Part shown: piece after piece, positions 17,479 to 26,079 of the stretch
Numbering within the stretch: the first letter of the stretch is position 1
Layout of the letters: every line of letters starts with the position of its first letter
Assembly (NCBI GenBank): GCA_030429565.1
Contig: JAUIFE010000012.1
Coordinates: 124,001 to 188,000 of the forward strand
Length of the DNA: 64,000 nt
Reading direction: 5' to 3'
Origin: Holophagae bacterium
GTDB lineage: Bacteria; Acidobacteriota; Holophagae; Acanthopleuribacterales; Acanthopleuribacteraceae
Position numbers and translations under genes: made by a program
Notes under the pieces: model-generated
Told to the model about the DNA's origin: nothing
The model's database searches: none
What the model saw: only the letters and a program-made list of their open reading frames with translations

Positions 17479-18996
17479 ATGAGCGAGGCAACGCCGCCCG
17501 CCTCCGTTTCAATTCGCGGTTTCTTAACCGTGGTACTGTTGGTCGGGGCCGGCTCGATTGTCATTCTCACCTCATTGCTACTCGACCAACGCCTGCGCTC
17601 CTTTTTGCAAGAACGCTACGATCACGACTTGTTCCGCGCCGCCCAAACCCTCATCACCCTCACCAAGGAATCCGAGGAAGGCGTTGAACTGGATTTTGCC
17701 GGCGAGTTTATGCCGCAATTCGAGACAGCGGAGGGCGGTGATTTTTTCGAAATTTGGCTGGCCGACGATTCGATGTTGGAAGCGTCTGAATCACTCGCCG
17801 GCGGTTATATTCCCGTACCACGCCATCCCGTGGCCGCACCGCGCTACCAAGATATCGAGGGCGCACCGCTGGGTCGTTGTCGTGTCTTAACCCTTCCCTT
17901 TGTCCCACAGCGAGAGGGCCCCGAAGAATACGGCCCCTTCGATGAGGAAGGCGTCTTGACTGCCGACGCCGAAGAGATCGGTGACCATGCCGACCGTCAA
18001 GTCACCTTGCTGCTGGCGCGGCAGCGCGACGAATTCGACCGTTTCCTCCATATGATTCGCGCCTGGATTTGGGGCTCGCAAGCACTGCTATTGGTGCTGA
18101 TCATCTGCCTGGTCCGCGCCGCGCTGAGCGGTGGACTCAAGCCCTTAACCGCCATTCGCAGCCAGGTTGAGGCCATCGATCCACGCAACTTGGCGACCCG
18201 CATCCACCTCGACCAACCCGTCGACGAACTCACGCCCGTCGTCAACCAGCTCAACCATTTGCTACACCGCCTGGAGGAAGCCGTCGTCCGCGAACGCCGT
18301 TTCACCAGTGATGTCGCCCACGAACTGCGCACGCCGCTGGCTGAGCTACGCACCTTTGCCGAGGTTGGCCTGCGCAACCGCGACGACCTCGCCATGCTGC
18401 ACAGCTTCCTCAACGACATCCACGAAGTTTCCTTGGAAATGCAGCAGTTGGTTGAGAACTTGCTCGAACTGAGCCGCTGTGACGGCGGTGCCCGTCAGTC
18501 AATCGTGGAACGCGTCGACCTGCGCGCCGTGGTGCAAAAGGCCTGGTCGCGCGCCGCCGAAAGCGTTGATGAAGGGCGACTGCAACTAGCCGGACCAAGG
18601 CAACTCGACGTGCTCACCGATCGCGGCATGGTCGAACAAATCGTACAAAACCTCGTCAACAACGCCTTAACCCACGGCGCCGACGGTGGCCACATCAGCA
18701 TTGACCTGGCGGCACATCCCCGCGTCGCCTTAACCGTGGCCAACCCGGCCCCCTTACTCAGTGAAAGCGATCTGCCCTTGCTCTTTGATCGTTTTTGGCA
18801 AAAGGACAGCGCCCGTACCGGCGGCAAAAACTCCGGTTTGGGTTTGGCGATTGTTGCCGCGTTTAGCAATCACCTCGGCCTCGACTTGACCGCAACCCTG
18901 CAACACGGCCAGATTGTCTTTACGCTGACCTTTCCCGAAGCAGCCTGCGCCGATTTACCCGACGCCGCGCAACCGGCCGACGCCGCCGCGCCCTAA
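17479..18996 (+). CDS. Sensor histidine kinase
   Basis: 505 residues. TM1 spans about 13-35, an acidic periplasmic domain runs to about 190, and TM2 spans about 195-215, followed by a HAMP segment. The H-box FTSDVAHELRTPL (phospho-acceptor His about 281), N-box QNLVNNALTHG and G2 box GLGLAIV are intact. The G1 region reads VANPAP rather than DxGxG, a variation found in some heavy-metal or QseC-like kinases. It has no strong ribosome binding site; its ATG overlaps the ancestral stop codon of the regulator, indicating translational coupling. The premature stop 66 bases earlier would be expected to weaken its translation. The acidic sensor domain suggests a cation ligand, but this is inference. 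Confidence 0.92.
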   Translation: MSEATPPASVSIRGFLTVVLLVGAGSIVILTSLLLDQRLRSFLQERYDHDLFRAAQTLITLTKESEEGVELDFAGEFMPQFETAEGGDFFEIWLADDSMLEASESLAGGYIPVPRHPVAAPRYQDIEGAPLGRCRVLTLPFVPQREGPEEYGPFDEEGVLTADAEEIGDHADRQVTLLLARQRDEFDRFLHMIRAWIWGSQALLLVLIICLVRAALSGGLKPLTAIRSQVEAIDPRNLATRIHLDQPVDELTPVVNQLNHLLHRLEEAVVRERRFTSDVAHELRTPLAELRTFAEVGLRNRDDLAMLHSFLNDIHEVSLEMQQLVENLLELSRCDGGARQSIVERVDLRAVVQKAWSRAAESVDEGRLQLAGPRQLDVLTDRGMVEQIVQNLVNNALTHGADGGHISIDLAAHPRVALTVANPAPLLSESDLPLLFDRFWQKDSARTGGKNSGLGLAIVAAFSNHLGLDLTATLQHGQIVFTLTFPEAACADLPDAAQPADAAAP

Positions 18997-19046
18997 CGGG
19001 CCAATCGTTCCGGCCCAACTCATAAAACCCACGGAGGACACCCCCC

Positions 19047-21269
19047 ATGTCCGGCGCTTTCACCTACGTATGTTTGCTGATGTTGTTGTTTGACCCGCCG
19101 TCAGAAACGGCCGCCCCCACCCAGGACGTGCGCGAAACCATTCAGGTCGTTTACCAACGCGGCGATTTCCAAGAACGCGACGACGACCTTGCACCAACCT
19201 TGATTTACGACCAAACCTTTTTCCAACGTTTCGAACCCATGAGCGTCGGCGATATGCTGAAACGGTTGCCAGGCGTAACCGGCGCCGCCGATGCCGGCGC
19301 CTTTGAACGCGCCCAACTGCATGGCTTGCCGGCCCGTCACACGCGTGTTCTCATCAACGGCGAACGCGTACTCGCCGCAGCGAGTGACCAAGGCGTGGCA
19401 CTGGACCGCCTGCCCGCCGAACTGGTGGAACGCATTGAAATTCGCCGTGCCCCCGCCGGCGACGACGTCGACGCCGGTCTGGCCGCCACCATTAATATCG
19501 TGCTTAAAAGCGGCAGCGACCGACCGGAATGGCACTGGAGCGGCGGCGCCCGCTACTTCGACAACGACGAAAGCACCCGTGGTCACAGCGCTTTTTCCTG
19601 GCGGGAGCAGGTCGGCGGCGGCGCGTTCGCACTCGACGCGGTTTGGCAGGAACGGGCCAACCCCAAACGCCAAGTCACCCAATTCCAAGACGACGCGGGT
19701 TTCGACCTGACCAAAAACGAAACCAACACCCTCAAAGCCGACGAACGCGCCGTGAACCTCTCCTGGCAACACCGGCTCAGCCCGTCGGCCACGCTTAAGC
19801 TGACGGGATCGTGGCTCGACACGCAAAGCCGCGAACGCGAGGAAGCCGTCATTCGCGTCAACAACCCACCGGCCAAAGGTTTCAAGGATGGGGACGAAGA
19901 CGACGAAGACGACGAAGATGATGATGGTGATGATCCTGACGAGGACGAGAACGAGGTGCAACAGGACGAAACCTTGTTTGATGACGGCCGTTTCAATCAC
20001 CGCAACCTGCGTGGCGGCGCCGCCCTGAACTGGCACCCCCACGAACGCACCACCGTCACGGCAACGCTCGGTCACGACGACTTGCGTCTCAATGACCGCG
20101 CCGAAATCGGCGTGGTCGAAGACACCGTCGCCAACCTTGAGGAAATCGTAACCGACCAAACCCGCGACCGTGAAACCCGCCTCACCTTAAAAATGGCCCA
20201 CCGCCTCAACGACCGCATACAGCTTAGCGGCGGCATGCACATTGCCGAGCGACGTCGTCACGCGCGTCGCAACCTGACCCTGACCGAAGAGGAAGCGTCG
20301 ACCGCACCCCACGGCGTGTTTCGCATCAAACAAAACCGCTTCGACCTGTTCGGCAAACTCGACCTGACCCCGAAACCCCAACACCACATTCAACTGGGTC
20401 TGCGCCGGCAAGAACTGGACCTGGACTTGGTCGACGCCGAACATCAACGCAGGGACCATGAATGGTTCCCTGTCGTCCATTACCGCCGGCAAGCCTCGCC
20501 CTCGCTGGCCTGGCAACTGAGCTGGGCGCGTACAAGCACACCACCGGACTTCCAGAACCTGCAACCCTTCGCCCAGCGCAATACCCCGCTGGACGATTAC
20601 ACCACCTTCGGCAACCCCAACTTACGCGCCGAAACGGCCTGGGGTTGGGACGGCGGTTTTACGTACCTGTTCAATCAATGGGGCCAAATGGGGCTGAACC
20701 TTTACCAACGCCGCATTAGCGATCACGTGGAGGCGGTGCCGCTTGAAGACAACCAACACCAGTTCCAAAACATTGGCTCGGCCAGGGCATGGGGTTTGGA
20801 AATTGATTTCGGCTTGCCGTTGCACGCCCTCGGCTTGCCCAACCTAAGCAGCTTCGCCAATTTGGCCTTACAGCGCACGCGCGTCACCGACCCGCTCACC
20901 GGCCAACGACGACCGTTTAACCTACAGGTGGAAACCGTGGCCAACGCCGGATTGCTGTACAACTACCCGCAATCGGGTTTCGGTTGGGGCCTGAACGGCT
21001 TATACCAAGGGCCGGCCAACGAACAATTGTTTGGTGAACAGGTGGCGATCAAAGCCCATGTCAATCTGGAAGCCATGCTGGAATGGCGACGCCGCAATTT
21101 GTCGCTGCGCCTCACCGCGCGCAACCTGCTCGACGGCGAGAAGCGCATTAACTACAGCGAGTACGACGCCGCGCGGACAGAAGCCGACCCGGTTGAACAA
21201 GGCCGCGAGATTGAACGCGCGGGCCGTTCCTATTTCCTCGTCCTGCGGTTCCACCGTCTCGGCCGCTGA
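19047..21269 (+). CDS. TonB-dependent outer-membrane receptor with acidic loop
   Basis: 740 residues; GGAGGA precedes the ATG. A leader peptide is followed by a plug domain (VGDMLKRLPGVTG, RVLINGERV, PAELVERIEIRRAPAG) and a beta-barrel ending in an aromatic residue-rich C-terminus (SYFLVLRFHRLGR). Between about residues 279 and 308 lies an almost uninterrupted Asp/Glu tract encoded by 9-bp imperfect repeats (19885-19975). By position it is probably an extracellular loop and could bind cations. The gene starts 50 bp after the kinase stop, so it is probably in the same operon, and the two-component system likely controls uptake of the ligand (iron complex or other metal) by this receptor. Confidence 0.9.
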   Translation: MSGAFTYVCLLMLLFDPPSETAAPTQDVRETIQVVYQRGDFQERDDDLAPTLIYDQTFFQRFEPMSVGDMLKRLPGVTGAADAGAFERAQLHGLPARHTRVLINGERVLAAASDQGVALDRLPAELVERIEIRRAPAGDDVDAGLAATINIVLKSGSDRPEWHWSGGARYFDNDESTRGHSAFSWREQVGGGAFALDAVWQERANPKRQVTQFQDDAGFDLTKNETNTLKADERAVNLSWQHRLSPSATLKLTGSWLDTQSREREEAVIRVNNPPAKGFKDGDEDDEDDEDDDGDDPDEDENEVQQDETLFDDGRFNHRNLRGGAALNWHPHERTTVTATLGHDDLRLNDRAEIGVVEDTVANLEEIVTDQTRDRETRLTLKMAHRLNDRIQLSGGMHIAERRRHARRNLTLTEEEASTAPHGVFRIKQNRFDLFGKLDLTPKPQHHIQLGLRRQELDLDLVDAEHQRRDHEWFPVVHYRRQASPSLAWQLSWARTSTPPDFQNLQPFAQRNTPLDDYTTFGNPNLRAETAWGWDGGFTYLFNQWGQMGLNLYQRRISDHVEAVPLEDNQHQFQNIGSARAWGLEIDFGLPLHALGLPNLSSFANLALQRTRVTDPLTGQRRPFNLQVETVANAGLLYNYPQSGFGWGLNGLYQGPANEQLFGEQVAIKAHVNLEAMLEWRRRNLSLRLTARNLLDGEKRINYSEYDAARTEADPVEQGREIERAGRSYFLVLRFHRLGR

Positions 21270-21366
21270 GCGGAAAAACACCAGCATCCGGCACATTGGT
21301 AATCGGCCGCGAAAACCCCGACCCGGGACGCCCTGAAGGGGCGCCACAAAAGGTTTGTTATACGGA

Positions 21367-21526
21367 CCTGAATTAAGCGATTCTTGGTGGCGAAATCGCA
21401 CAACCTGTCGGGCTGCAACGTCTCGTAAAAATGCTGGTCGTACTTGCCATTACGACTGCGCTTTTTCCAACACGTTTCGCACCAACATCTTACGCGATTT
21501 CATCCACCCAAATCGCACAATTCATG
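21367..21526. mobile_element. Palindromic miniature element, 160-bp copy
   Basis: Starts CCTGAATTAAGCGATTC and ends with the imperfect inverse AAATCGCACAATTCATG. It is flanked by a perfect 5-bp direct repeat ACGGA (21362-21366 and 21527-21531). The first 57 and last 35 bases closely match the 93-bp element at 50163; the central 67 bases are absent from that copy. It has no coding capacity, so it would be mobilised in trans. It lies in the 530-bp gap between the TonB receptor gene and the gene at 21803, which otherwise holds only the regulatory repeats at 21578-21718. Confidence 0.75.
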
Positions 21527-21577
21527 ACGGAATGTCTCAACAACACCCCCCACATAGTCCATCAACAACACAATCTA

Positions 21578-21718
21578 TTAATCCATCCTTAATGCAACCA
21601 TGCTACACAGAAAATGGAACCCTATTATCATTCCAATAACCAATCAAAAACCAAACCAATTTATCTATTTTTTTTAATATTCATTAATCCACCTTTAAGG
21701 TTCATAACTTAAATTAAG
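21578..21718 (+). promoter_or_regulatory. Cluster of TTAAT direct repeats upstream of the 21803 gene
   Basis: TTAATCCATCCTTAATG (21578-21594) repeats the box found before the response regulator gene almost exactly. About 90 bp further on, TTAAT occurs at 21674 and 21684, with TTAAG at 21695; the last two form TTAATCCACCTTTAAGG, again with 11-bp spacing. More TTAA motifs run to 21718. The surrounding sequence is AT-rich. I infer several OmpR-family operator sites. Confidence 0.5.
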
Positions 21719-21802
21719 AATCAACACAGGGGCGGTAACAAACCCAACAAACCAAACCGCCCTGCTTCCCCTACTTTCCCCCACAGCCATAGGAGGCTCA
21801 TC

Positions 21803-22594
21803 ATGCTTAAGTTCACACAAACATCTCGATTATTTTTGGTTATGCTCCTGATTCTGGCCTCGGTAGTCCCCATCTTCGGACAGGACGAAGAGCCCTGCGA
21901 CCGCGAAGAAGACCCGCGCACCTTTACCAGTGAATTCAATACCGACGCCTGCCGCTGGCGCACGCGGTTCTCACCCCTCCGTCGCAACAATCCATACTGG
22001 CTGATGGAGCCAGGCTGTCAAACAGTATTAGAAGGTGAAGACGATGATGAGTTTATTCGCTTGGAAATCACAGTACTTCAAGAGTTCAAACGCGTCGCCG
22101 GAGTTCGTACCCGTGTTGTTGAAGAAAAAGAGTTTATTGATGGTGAACTCTATGAGATTTCACGCAACTACTTTGCCATCTGTTCCGCAACCAATGACAT
22201 TTACTATTTCGGTGAAGATGTCGACTTCTTCGAAGACGGTGAAATTATCGGTCACGACGGCAGTTGGTTGGCCGGTGTCGACGGCGCTGTCGCCGGCGTT
22301 TACATGCCTGGCACCCCCATGCACGGCGCCCGCTTTTACCAAGAAGTCGCCCCCGACATCGCCGAAGACCGCGCTGAGATCACCGAACTGGGCAGCATTG
22401 AAGTCAACGGTGAGTGGTACGAAAACGCGGTTCGTTTCACCGAATCCAGCCCACTCGACGATCCTTGCAGCTTCTCCACCAAAACCTACGTCGCCGGCAT
22501 CGGCATGGTTCAAGACGACCATCTGTACCTTGTCGAAGCCGGTTACGTCTTCCGCATCGCCAACGAAGCGCCCCTTAAAAACGACGAAGATTAA
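21803..22594 (+). CDS. Exported hypothetical protein
   Basis: 263 residues; AGGAGG precedes the ATG. A clear signal peptide (about 1-26, ending IFGQ) is followed by a strongly acidic soluble domain with five or more Cys residues, which could form disulfides in the periplasm. Segments such as EFIDGELYEISRNYFAICS, TNDIYYFGEDVDFFEDGEI and GTPMHGARFYQEVAPDIAED suggest a beta-rich fold of the kind found in exported proteins of unknown function. It is preceded by a cluster of putative response-regulator boxes, so it may belong to the regulon of the two-component system at 16.8 kb. Confidence 0.8.
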   Translation: MLKFTQTSRLFLVMLLILASVVPIFGQDEEPCDREEDPRTFTSEFNTDACRWRTRFSPLRRNNPYWLMEPGCQTVLEGEDDDEFIRLEITVLQEFKRVAGVRTRVVEEKEFIDGELYEISRNYFAICSATNDIYYFGEDVDFFEDGEIIGHDGSWLAGVDGAVAGVYMPGTPMHGARFYQEVAPDIAEDRAEITELGSIEVNGEWYENAVRFTESSPLDDPCSFSTKTYVAGIGMVQDDHLYLVEAGYVFRIANEAPLKNDED

Positions 22595-22627
22595 GGACCT
22601 TTGAGCGCAACCCTCCAAGCGCGCTTT

Positions 22628-22654
22628 AGCCCCCGCTCGACGGGGGCTTTTTTT
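22628..22654 (+). terminator. Rho-independent terminator
   Basis: AGCCCCCG, loop CTCGA, CGGGGGCT, then T7. It ends the gene at 21803-22594 and abuts the convergent gene that ends at 22653. Confidence 0.92.
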
Positions 22655-23489
22655 ATGGTTCGTCGCCGGTTTCAATCGTTTGTCGCAGCAACGACAAACC
22701 GGCACGCGTTTCTTCGCGGCCTTCGCGCATGATCTCGGTCAGCGCCGCCGTGTCGTAACGGGTTTCGTCGTAAACGGCCACGTAAGCCACATCGCCACTC
22801 TTTAAGAAGGTGGTTTCGCCATAAGGCGTGTAACGGGTCGCGCCAATCCCAATCAGAGCCTGCGCCGGGAAACCGGCTTGCCGCAACAACCCGTGCAGGT
22901 GTTCCAACGGCCCGGCATCTTGTTGCTCGTTTAAGGTGACGACCATCCAATCGGCAAGGGTTTGATAAAAGTAGCTGTAACCGAGCAAGGCACTATCGAC
23001 GCCGTAAGTGTGCAGTTCGCCGTCACGCAGCAGGTAACAACCCAAACGGTAACGGTCCATGACGCCACCGCGTGAAAAGTGATCGATATCAATCAGATCG
23101 GCCGCCACGCCTTTGCTTTGCGGGCCCCAATTCTTTTTTTCACTGATCTTGCGCGCGTTGGGGCGGCGAATCGAGCAGTCGTTATAGGCACCAAAACGAC
23201 GCGGCGTCAGCGAAACCACGCGTTCATCGCGGTACACGAGGTCGACGACCAGCACCACCTCGGGTTCAATTTGTAAGTTGCCACCGGCCTCGGGCACCAC
23301 AATCCGCCGCGGTGAAACCGGATAAACGCCCAATTGCCCAGCCGAACCGGGCACGTAAAACGGGAACATGCCTTTAGGCGCGTGCTGCTCCTGCACCTGT
23401 ACGCCGACAAAGTCCGACGCCTCGCCCGCCTGTTCCAAATGACCGGCAAAGTTGCCGGCGACCCCAAAACCAATCATCGCTTCGTACAT
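22653..23489 (-). CDS. DUF5718-like protein
   Basis: About 278 residues from the ATG at 23489 (GAGG upstream); the frame extends to 23567 without a better start. The opening IGFGVAGNFAGHLEQAGEA and the following KGMFPFYVP match my recollection of the DUF5718 family, which resembles fumarylacetoacetate-hydrolase-fold proteins. Other distinctive segments are RRFGAYNDCSIRRPNARKIS and GGVMDRYRLGCYLLRDGEL. The enzymatic role is unknown. No signal peptide or membrane segment; cytoplasmic. It shares orientation with the membrane protein gene upstream, 128 bp away. Confidence 0.7.
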   Translation of the reverse strand: MYEAMIGFGVAGNFAGHLEQAGEASDFVGVQVQEQHAPKGMFPFYVPGSAGQLGVYPVSPRRIVVPEAGGNLQIEPEVVLVVDLVYRDERVVSLTPRRFGAYNDCSIRRPNARKISEKKNWGPQSKGVAADLIDIDHFSRGGVMDRYRLGCYLLRDGELHTYGVDSALLGYSYFYQTLADWMVVTLNEQQDAGPLEHLHGLLRQAGFPAQALIGIGATRYTPYGETTFLKSGDVAYVAVYDETRYDTAALTEIMREGREETRAGLSLLRQTIETGDEP

Positions 23490-23617
23490 GTCCGACCTCG
23501 TCGTATGTCTCACGCCGGGCGCAACACCAAAGCAGACAGCCACGGCGGGGTTGGGTCGCAAACCCAACCTTCGTCAGGCTCATCCTACACACAACCCCTT
23601 GCCGCGGCGACTTTTAA

Positions 23618-24445
23618 TTAGTCCTCGCGGAACGACTCGGCCAAAGCCGTCACCTGATCGACCTCATCGGCCGTCATATGAAACCAACCGGTTAATTCAT
23701 CGCGCTTCGTTTTGTTTTCATCGTCAATGGTGACTTCCACCAATCTGCCCAGATTGAAATTTTGGCATTGATCACAGGTCGTCACATCCACCATCCAAAA
23801 CGGATTGCTTTGGGCAACCTCCAAGTTAAAAAGGGGTTCGACCACGCCGTCTTCCAAATTGCGGCGAAAAGTACGGGGGTCCTCAACCTGATTAAACGGG
23901 CCGGTCGTCGTGGTGGTGTGCAACCAGTGCGAACAATCCTCACAGTAACCGGTCTCGCGTAGGTGTTCACGCGCAAAATAGCCGGCGCCGCCCACCACAA
24001 TCAGCACCTCAAACGCCCAAAGTGTCCAGGTCACGCCCGCACCCATGGTTGAATCTTCAAATTCCCAGTAACCTTGGTCGGCAACCACCGAGGCCAAGGT
24101 CCACAGGTGCGCGGGATTCAAAACAATCATCCCGTCATCGGTCCCTAAATAAAACAAAGCCACCCACGACCAATACCAGGTGATCGCCCCCACCAAAAAA
24201 CCAAAAACGCCGGCGAGGGTTGGATTGCGCAGGTGACCCTTCTCCATCAAGAAGTTGTTCATGAAGTTAAGCGCAAACATATAACCGCCCAGCAAAAACA
24301 GACGTAACATCAAAAACGGCAGCCAGTCGCCCAAAAAAGTCACCACAAAGGCAATAAAAAAACCACCGATGCCGCCACCGACCAACATCAACACCGGCGC
24401 ACCCACGTTCATCTCGCCGGAATGTTTGAATAATCCTCGTTTCAT
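23618..24445 (-). CDS. Membrane protein with cytoplasmic zinc-ribbon-like domain
   Basis: 275 residues. Four hydrophobic segments (about 17-40, 44-62, 78-100 and 135-155) are followed by a soluble C-terminal domain with two CxxC pairs, GYCEDCSHW and TTCDQCQNF, which probably bind one zinc ion. The upstream region reads GGAGTGAGGAAATG on the coding strand, giving a good start at 24445. I do not recognise a specific family. The arrangement suggests a membrane-anchored protein whose cytoplasmic zinc domain contacts another protein. Confidence 0.75.
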   Translation of the reverse strand: MKRGLFKHSGEMNVGAPVLMLVGGGIGGFFIAFVVTFLGDWLPFLMLRLFLLGGYMFALNFMNNFLMEKGHLRNPTLAGVFGFLVGAITWYWSWVALFYLGTDDGMIVLNPAHLWTLASVVADQGYWEFEDSTMGAGVTWTLWAFEVLIVVGGAGYFAREHLRETGYCEDCSHWLHTTTTTGPFNQVEDPRTFRRNLEDGVVEPLFNLEVAQSNPFWMVDVTTCDQCQNFNLGRLVEVTIDDENKTKRDELTGWFHMTADEVDQVTALAESFRED

Positions 24446-25036
24446 TTCCTCACTCCTACTGTTTCGGGTCTAGCCGTGTATCGCAAGTTGCCACCCAGGC
24501 AGTTGTTCCCATGCAACAGAACGCGCAGTTTCCAAATTAATCCGTTAGAAATTTTTCAACGTCGATGAGACCCAGGCCCGTTTTGCGACAGGCACGAGCC
24601 TTATCCGCCACCGCATTGAATGGGTCGCGCAACCTCACCATGGCATCGGAATCATCGGTGCTGAGCAAACCAGCGGGCCGTCATTCCTTCCGCGCTTATC
24701 GTTCAAAAACGGCGAGAAAATTAAAATGAGGTGCCTTGAGATCGCCGGCCCACGCCTTGGTCCGGCACGCCAGGATTCCGCGGCCCCGGCGCACGGGGTT
24801 TTGGCGGCTTTCGCGTTAGCGGCCAAGCCACAGAAGGCCAATCACTTGGCTGTTTGAGCGGGATCGATGCCAACAGCCAACTCGGTGCCGGCGGCATCCC
24901 TATATTTTCAGCATTTTGTGATTATGAAGTTTCCTCACGTGACCGAAAGTAACTTCGAAGCGCACATGTTACCGCCTTCACACGCCGGCCTGATGCCGAC
25001 CGATTCAGCGACCGCGCCGTCGCACACTGAGGACTC
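24446..25036. other. Intergenic region with a possible gene remnant
   Basis: No complete gene. On the minus strand, about 24537-24660, a roughly 40-codon frame reads protein-like (DPFNAVADKARACRKTGLG, ending KFLTD), but it is closed upstream by a TGA and has no binding site, so it may be a decayed 3' end. The right end carries the promoter of the gene at 25037. Confidence 0.4.
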
Positions 25037-26047
25037 ATGAACAGCCAATTTTTTGAGGACGACGCCGTCCACATCCACCACCTCGACCTCGAACAAACCA
25101 AACCTGGCACCATCGGCACCTACTGGCTGCACATGGTCAACAACAGCATTGGCGAGCCGGTACGCCTGCCGATCCTGATTGCACGCGGGCGCCACGACGG
25201 GCCGATTTTGGGCTTAACCGCCGCCATCCACGGCAACGAACTCAACGGCATCTCCGTCATCCAAAAGATCTTCCACGAGTTGGACTTGGAGGAACTGCAC
25301 GGATTCGTGATCGGCGTATTGGTCGTTAACGTGCCAGGACTCTTGCGCGAGCAGCGGTTCTTCAGCGACGGCGTGGATCTCAACCGCATCACCCCTGGCA
25401 AACCCAAGGGCAACCTCAGCCAGGTCTACATCTACCGTTTCATCGACCGCATCTTGAGTAAATTCAATTATCACATTGACTTGCACACCGCCAGTTTCGG
25501 CCGTGTCAACTCCTACTACATTCGCGCCGACATGGAAGACGAACGCACGTCGCGCATGGCGCGGTTGCAGAACGCTGAAATCATCGTGCACAACCATCCC
25601 AACGACAGCACCTTACGCGGCGCGGCCGACGGCTTAAACATCCCCTCGATTACGGTCGAGCTGCGCGACCCGCACCTGTTCCAGCACGGCGTCATCAAAA
25701 ACAGTTTGGTTGGCATTCACAACGTGTTTTACGACTTGAAAATGTTGCCAGGGGACATCGCCTGCCCCGCCAAAAAAACCGTGCTGTGCGACGCCAGTTA
25801 TTGGCTGTACACCGACGAGGGCGGCATTTTGCAGGTTTACCCCAAGGTGACGGAACGCGTCCTGGCCGGCGAACACGTGGCGCGCGTGAGCACGATTTTC
25901 GGGAAAAAGGTCAAAATCTACACCAGTCCCGAGGACGGCATCATCGTCGGCCGCAGCGTCAACCCGCTCAACCAAACCGGTAGCCGCATTATCCACCTGG
26001 GCCGCAACCCACGCGAAATCGACTGCATCACCGGTAAGGAAGACTAG
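25037..26047 (+). CDS. Succinylglutamate desuccinylase/aspartoacylase-family zinc hydrolase
   Basis: 336 residues; GAGGA precedes the ATG. The catalytic domain resembles M14 carboxypeptidases: zinc ligands are visible as IHGNELNG (His and Glu) and YHIDLHTA (His), with the substrate-side Arg in DLNRITPG. The C-terminal domain is beta-rich, as in aspartoacylases, and contains DGIIVGRSVNPL. It should hydrolyse an N-acyl amino-acid or similar amide bond in the cytoplasm; the exact substrate cannot be read from sequence. It is monocistronic, flanked by a long upstream gap and a terminator-like hairpin. Confidence 0.88.
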   Translation: MNSQFFEDDAVHIHHLDLEQTKPGTIGTYWLHMVNNSIGEPVRLPILIARGRHDGPILGLTAAIHGNELNGISVIQKIFHELDLEELHGFVIGVLVVNVPGLLREQRFFSDGVDLNRITPGKPKGNLSQVYIYRFIDRILSKFNYHIDLHTASFGRVNSYYIRADMEDERTSRMARLQNAEIIVHNHPNDSTLRGAADGLNIPSITVELRDPHLFQHGVIKNSLVGIHNVFYDLKMLPGDIACPAKKTVLCDASYWLYTDEGGILQVYPKVTERVLAGEHVARVSTIFGKKVKIYTSPEDGIIVGRSVNPLNQTGSRIIHLGRNPREIDCITGKED

Positions 26048-26056
26048 GCGGACTCG

Positions 26057-26079
26057 GTGGGCGCAAGTTCGGCGCCCAC
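26057..26079 (+). terminator. Hairpin after the aspartoacylase-family gene
   Basis: GTGGGCGC, loop AAGTTCG, GCGCCCAC, ten bases after the stop codon. There is no strong T run, so termination is likely but may need help. A similar hairpin (AAAGTTCGG loop) follows the gene ending at 30177. Confidence 0.6.

Noticed and set aside
19101..20159. Long 352-codon frame antisense to the TonB receptor
   Set aside because: Antisense shadow of a GC-rich gene; the sense frame has clear plug and barrel motifs.
24718..24731. AAATTAAAATGAGG also occurs at 49151, beside the left inverted repeat
   Set aside because: The match stops after 14 bases; similarity beyond that is not convincing by eye.
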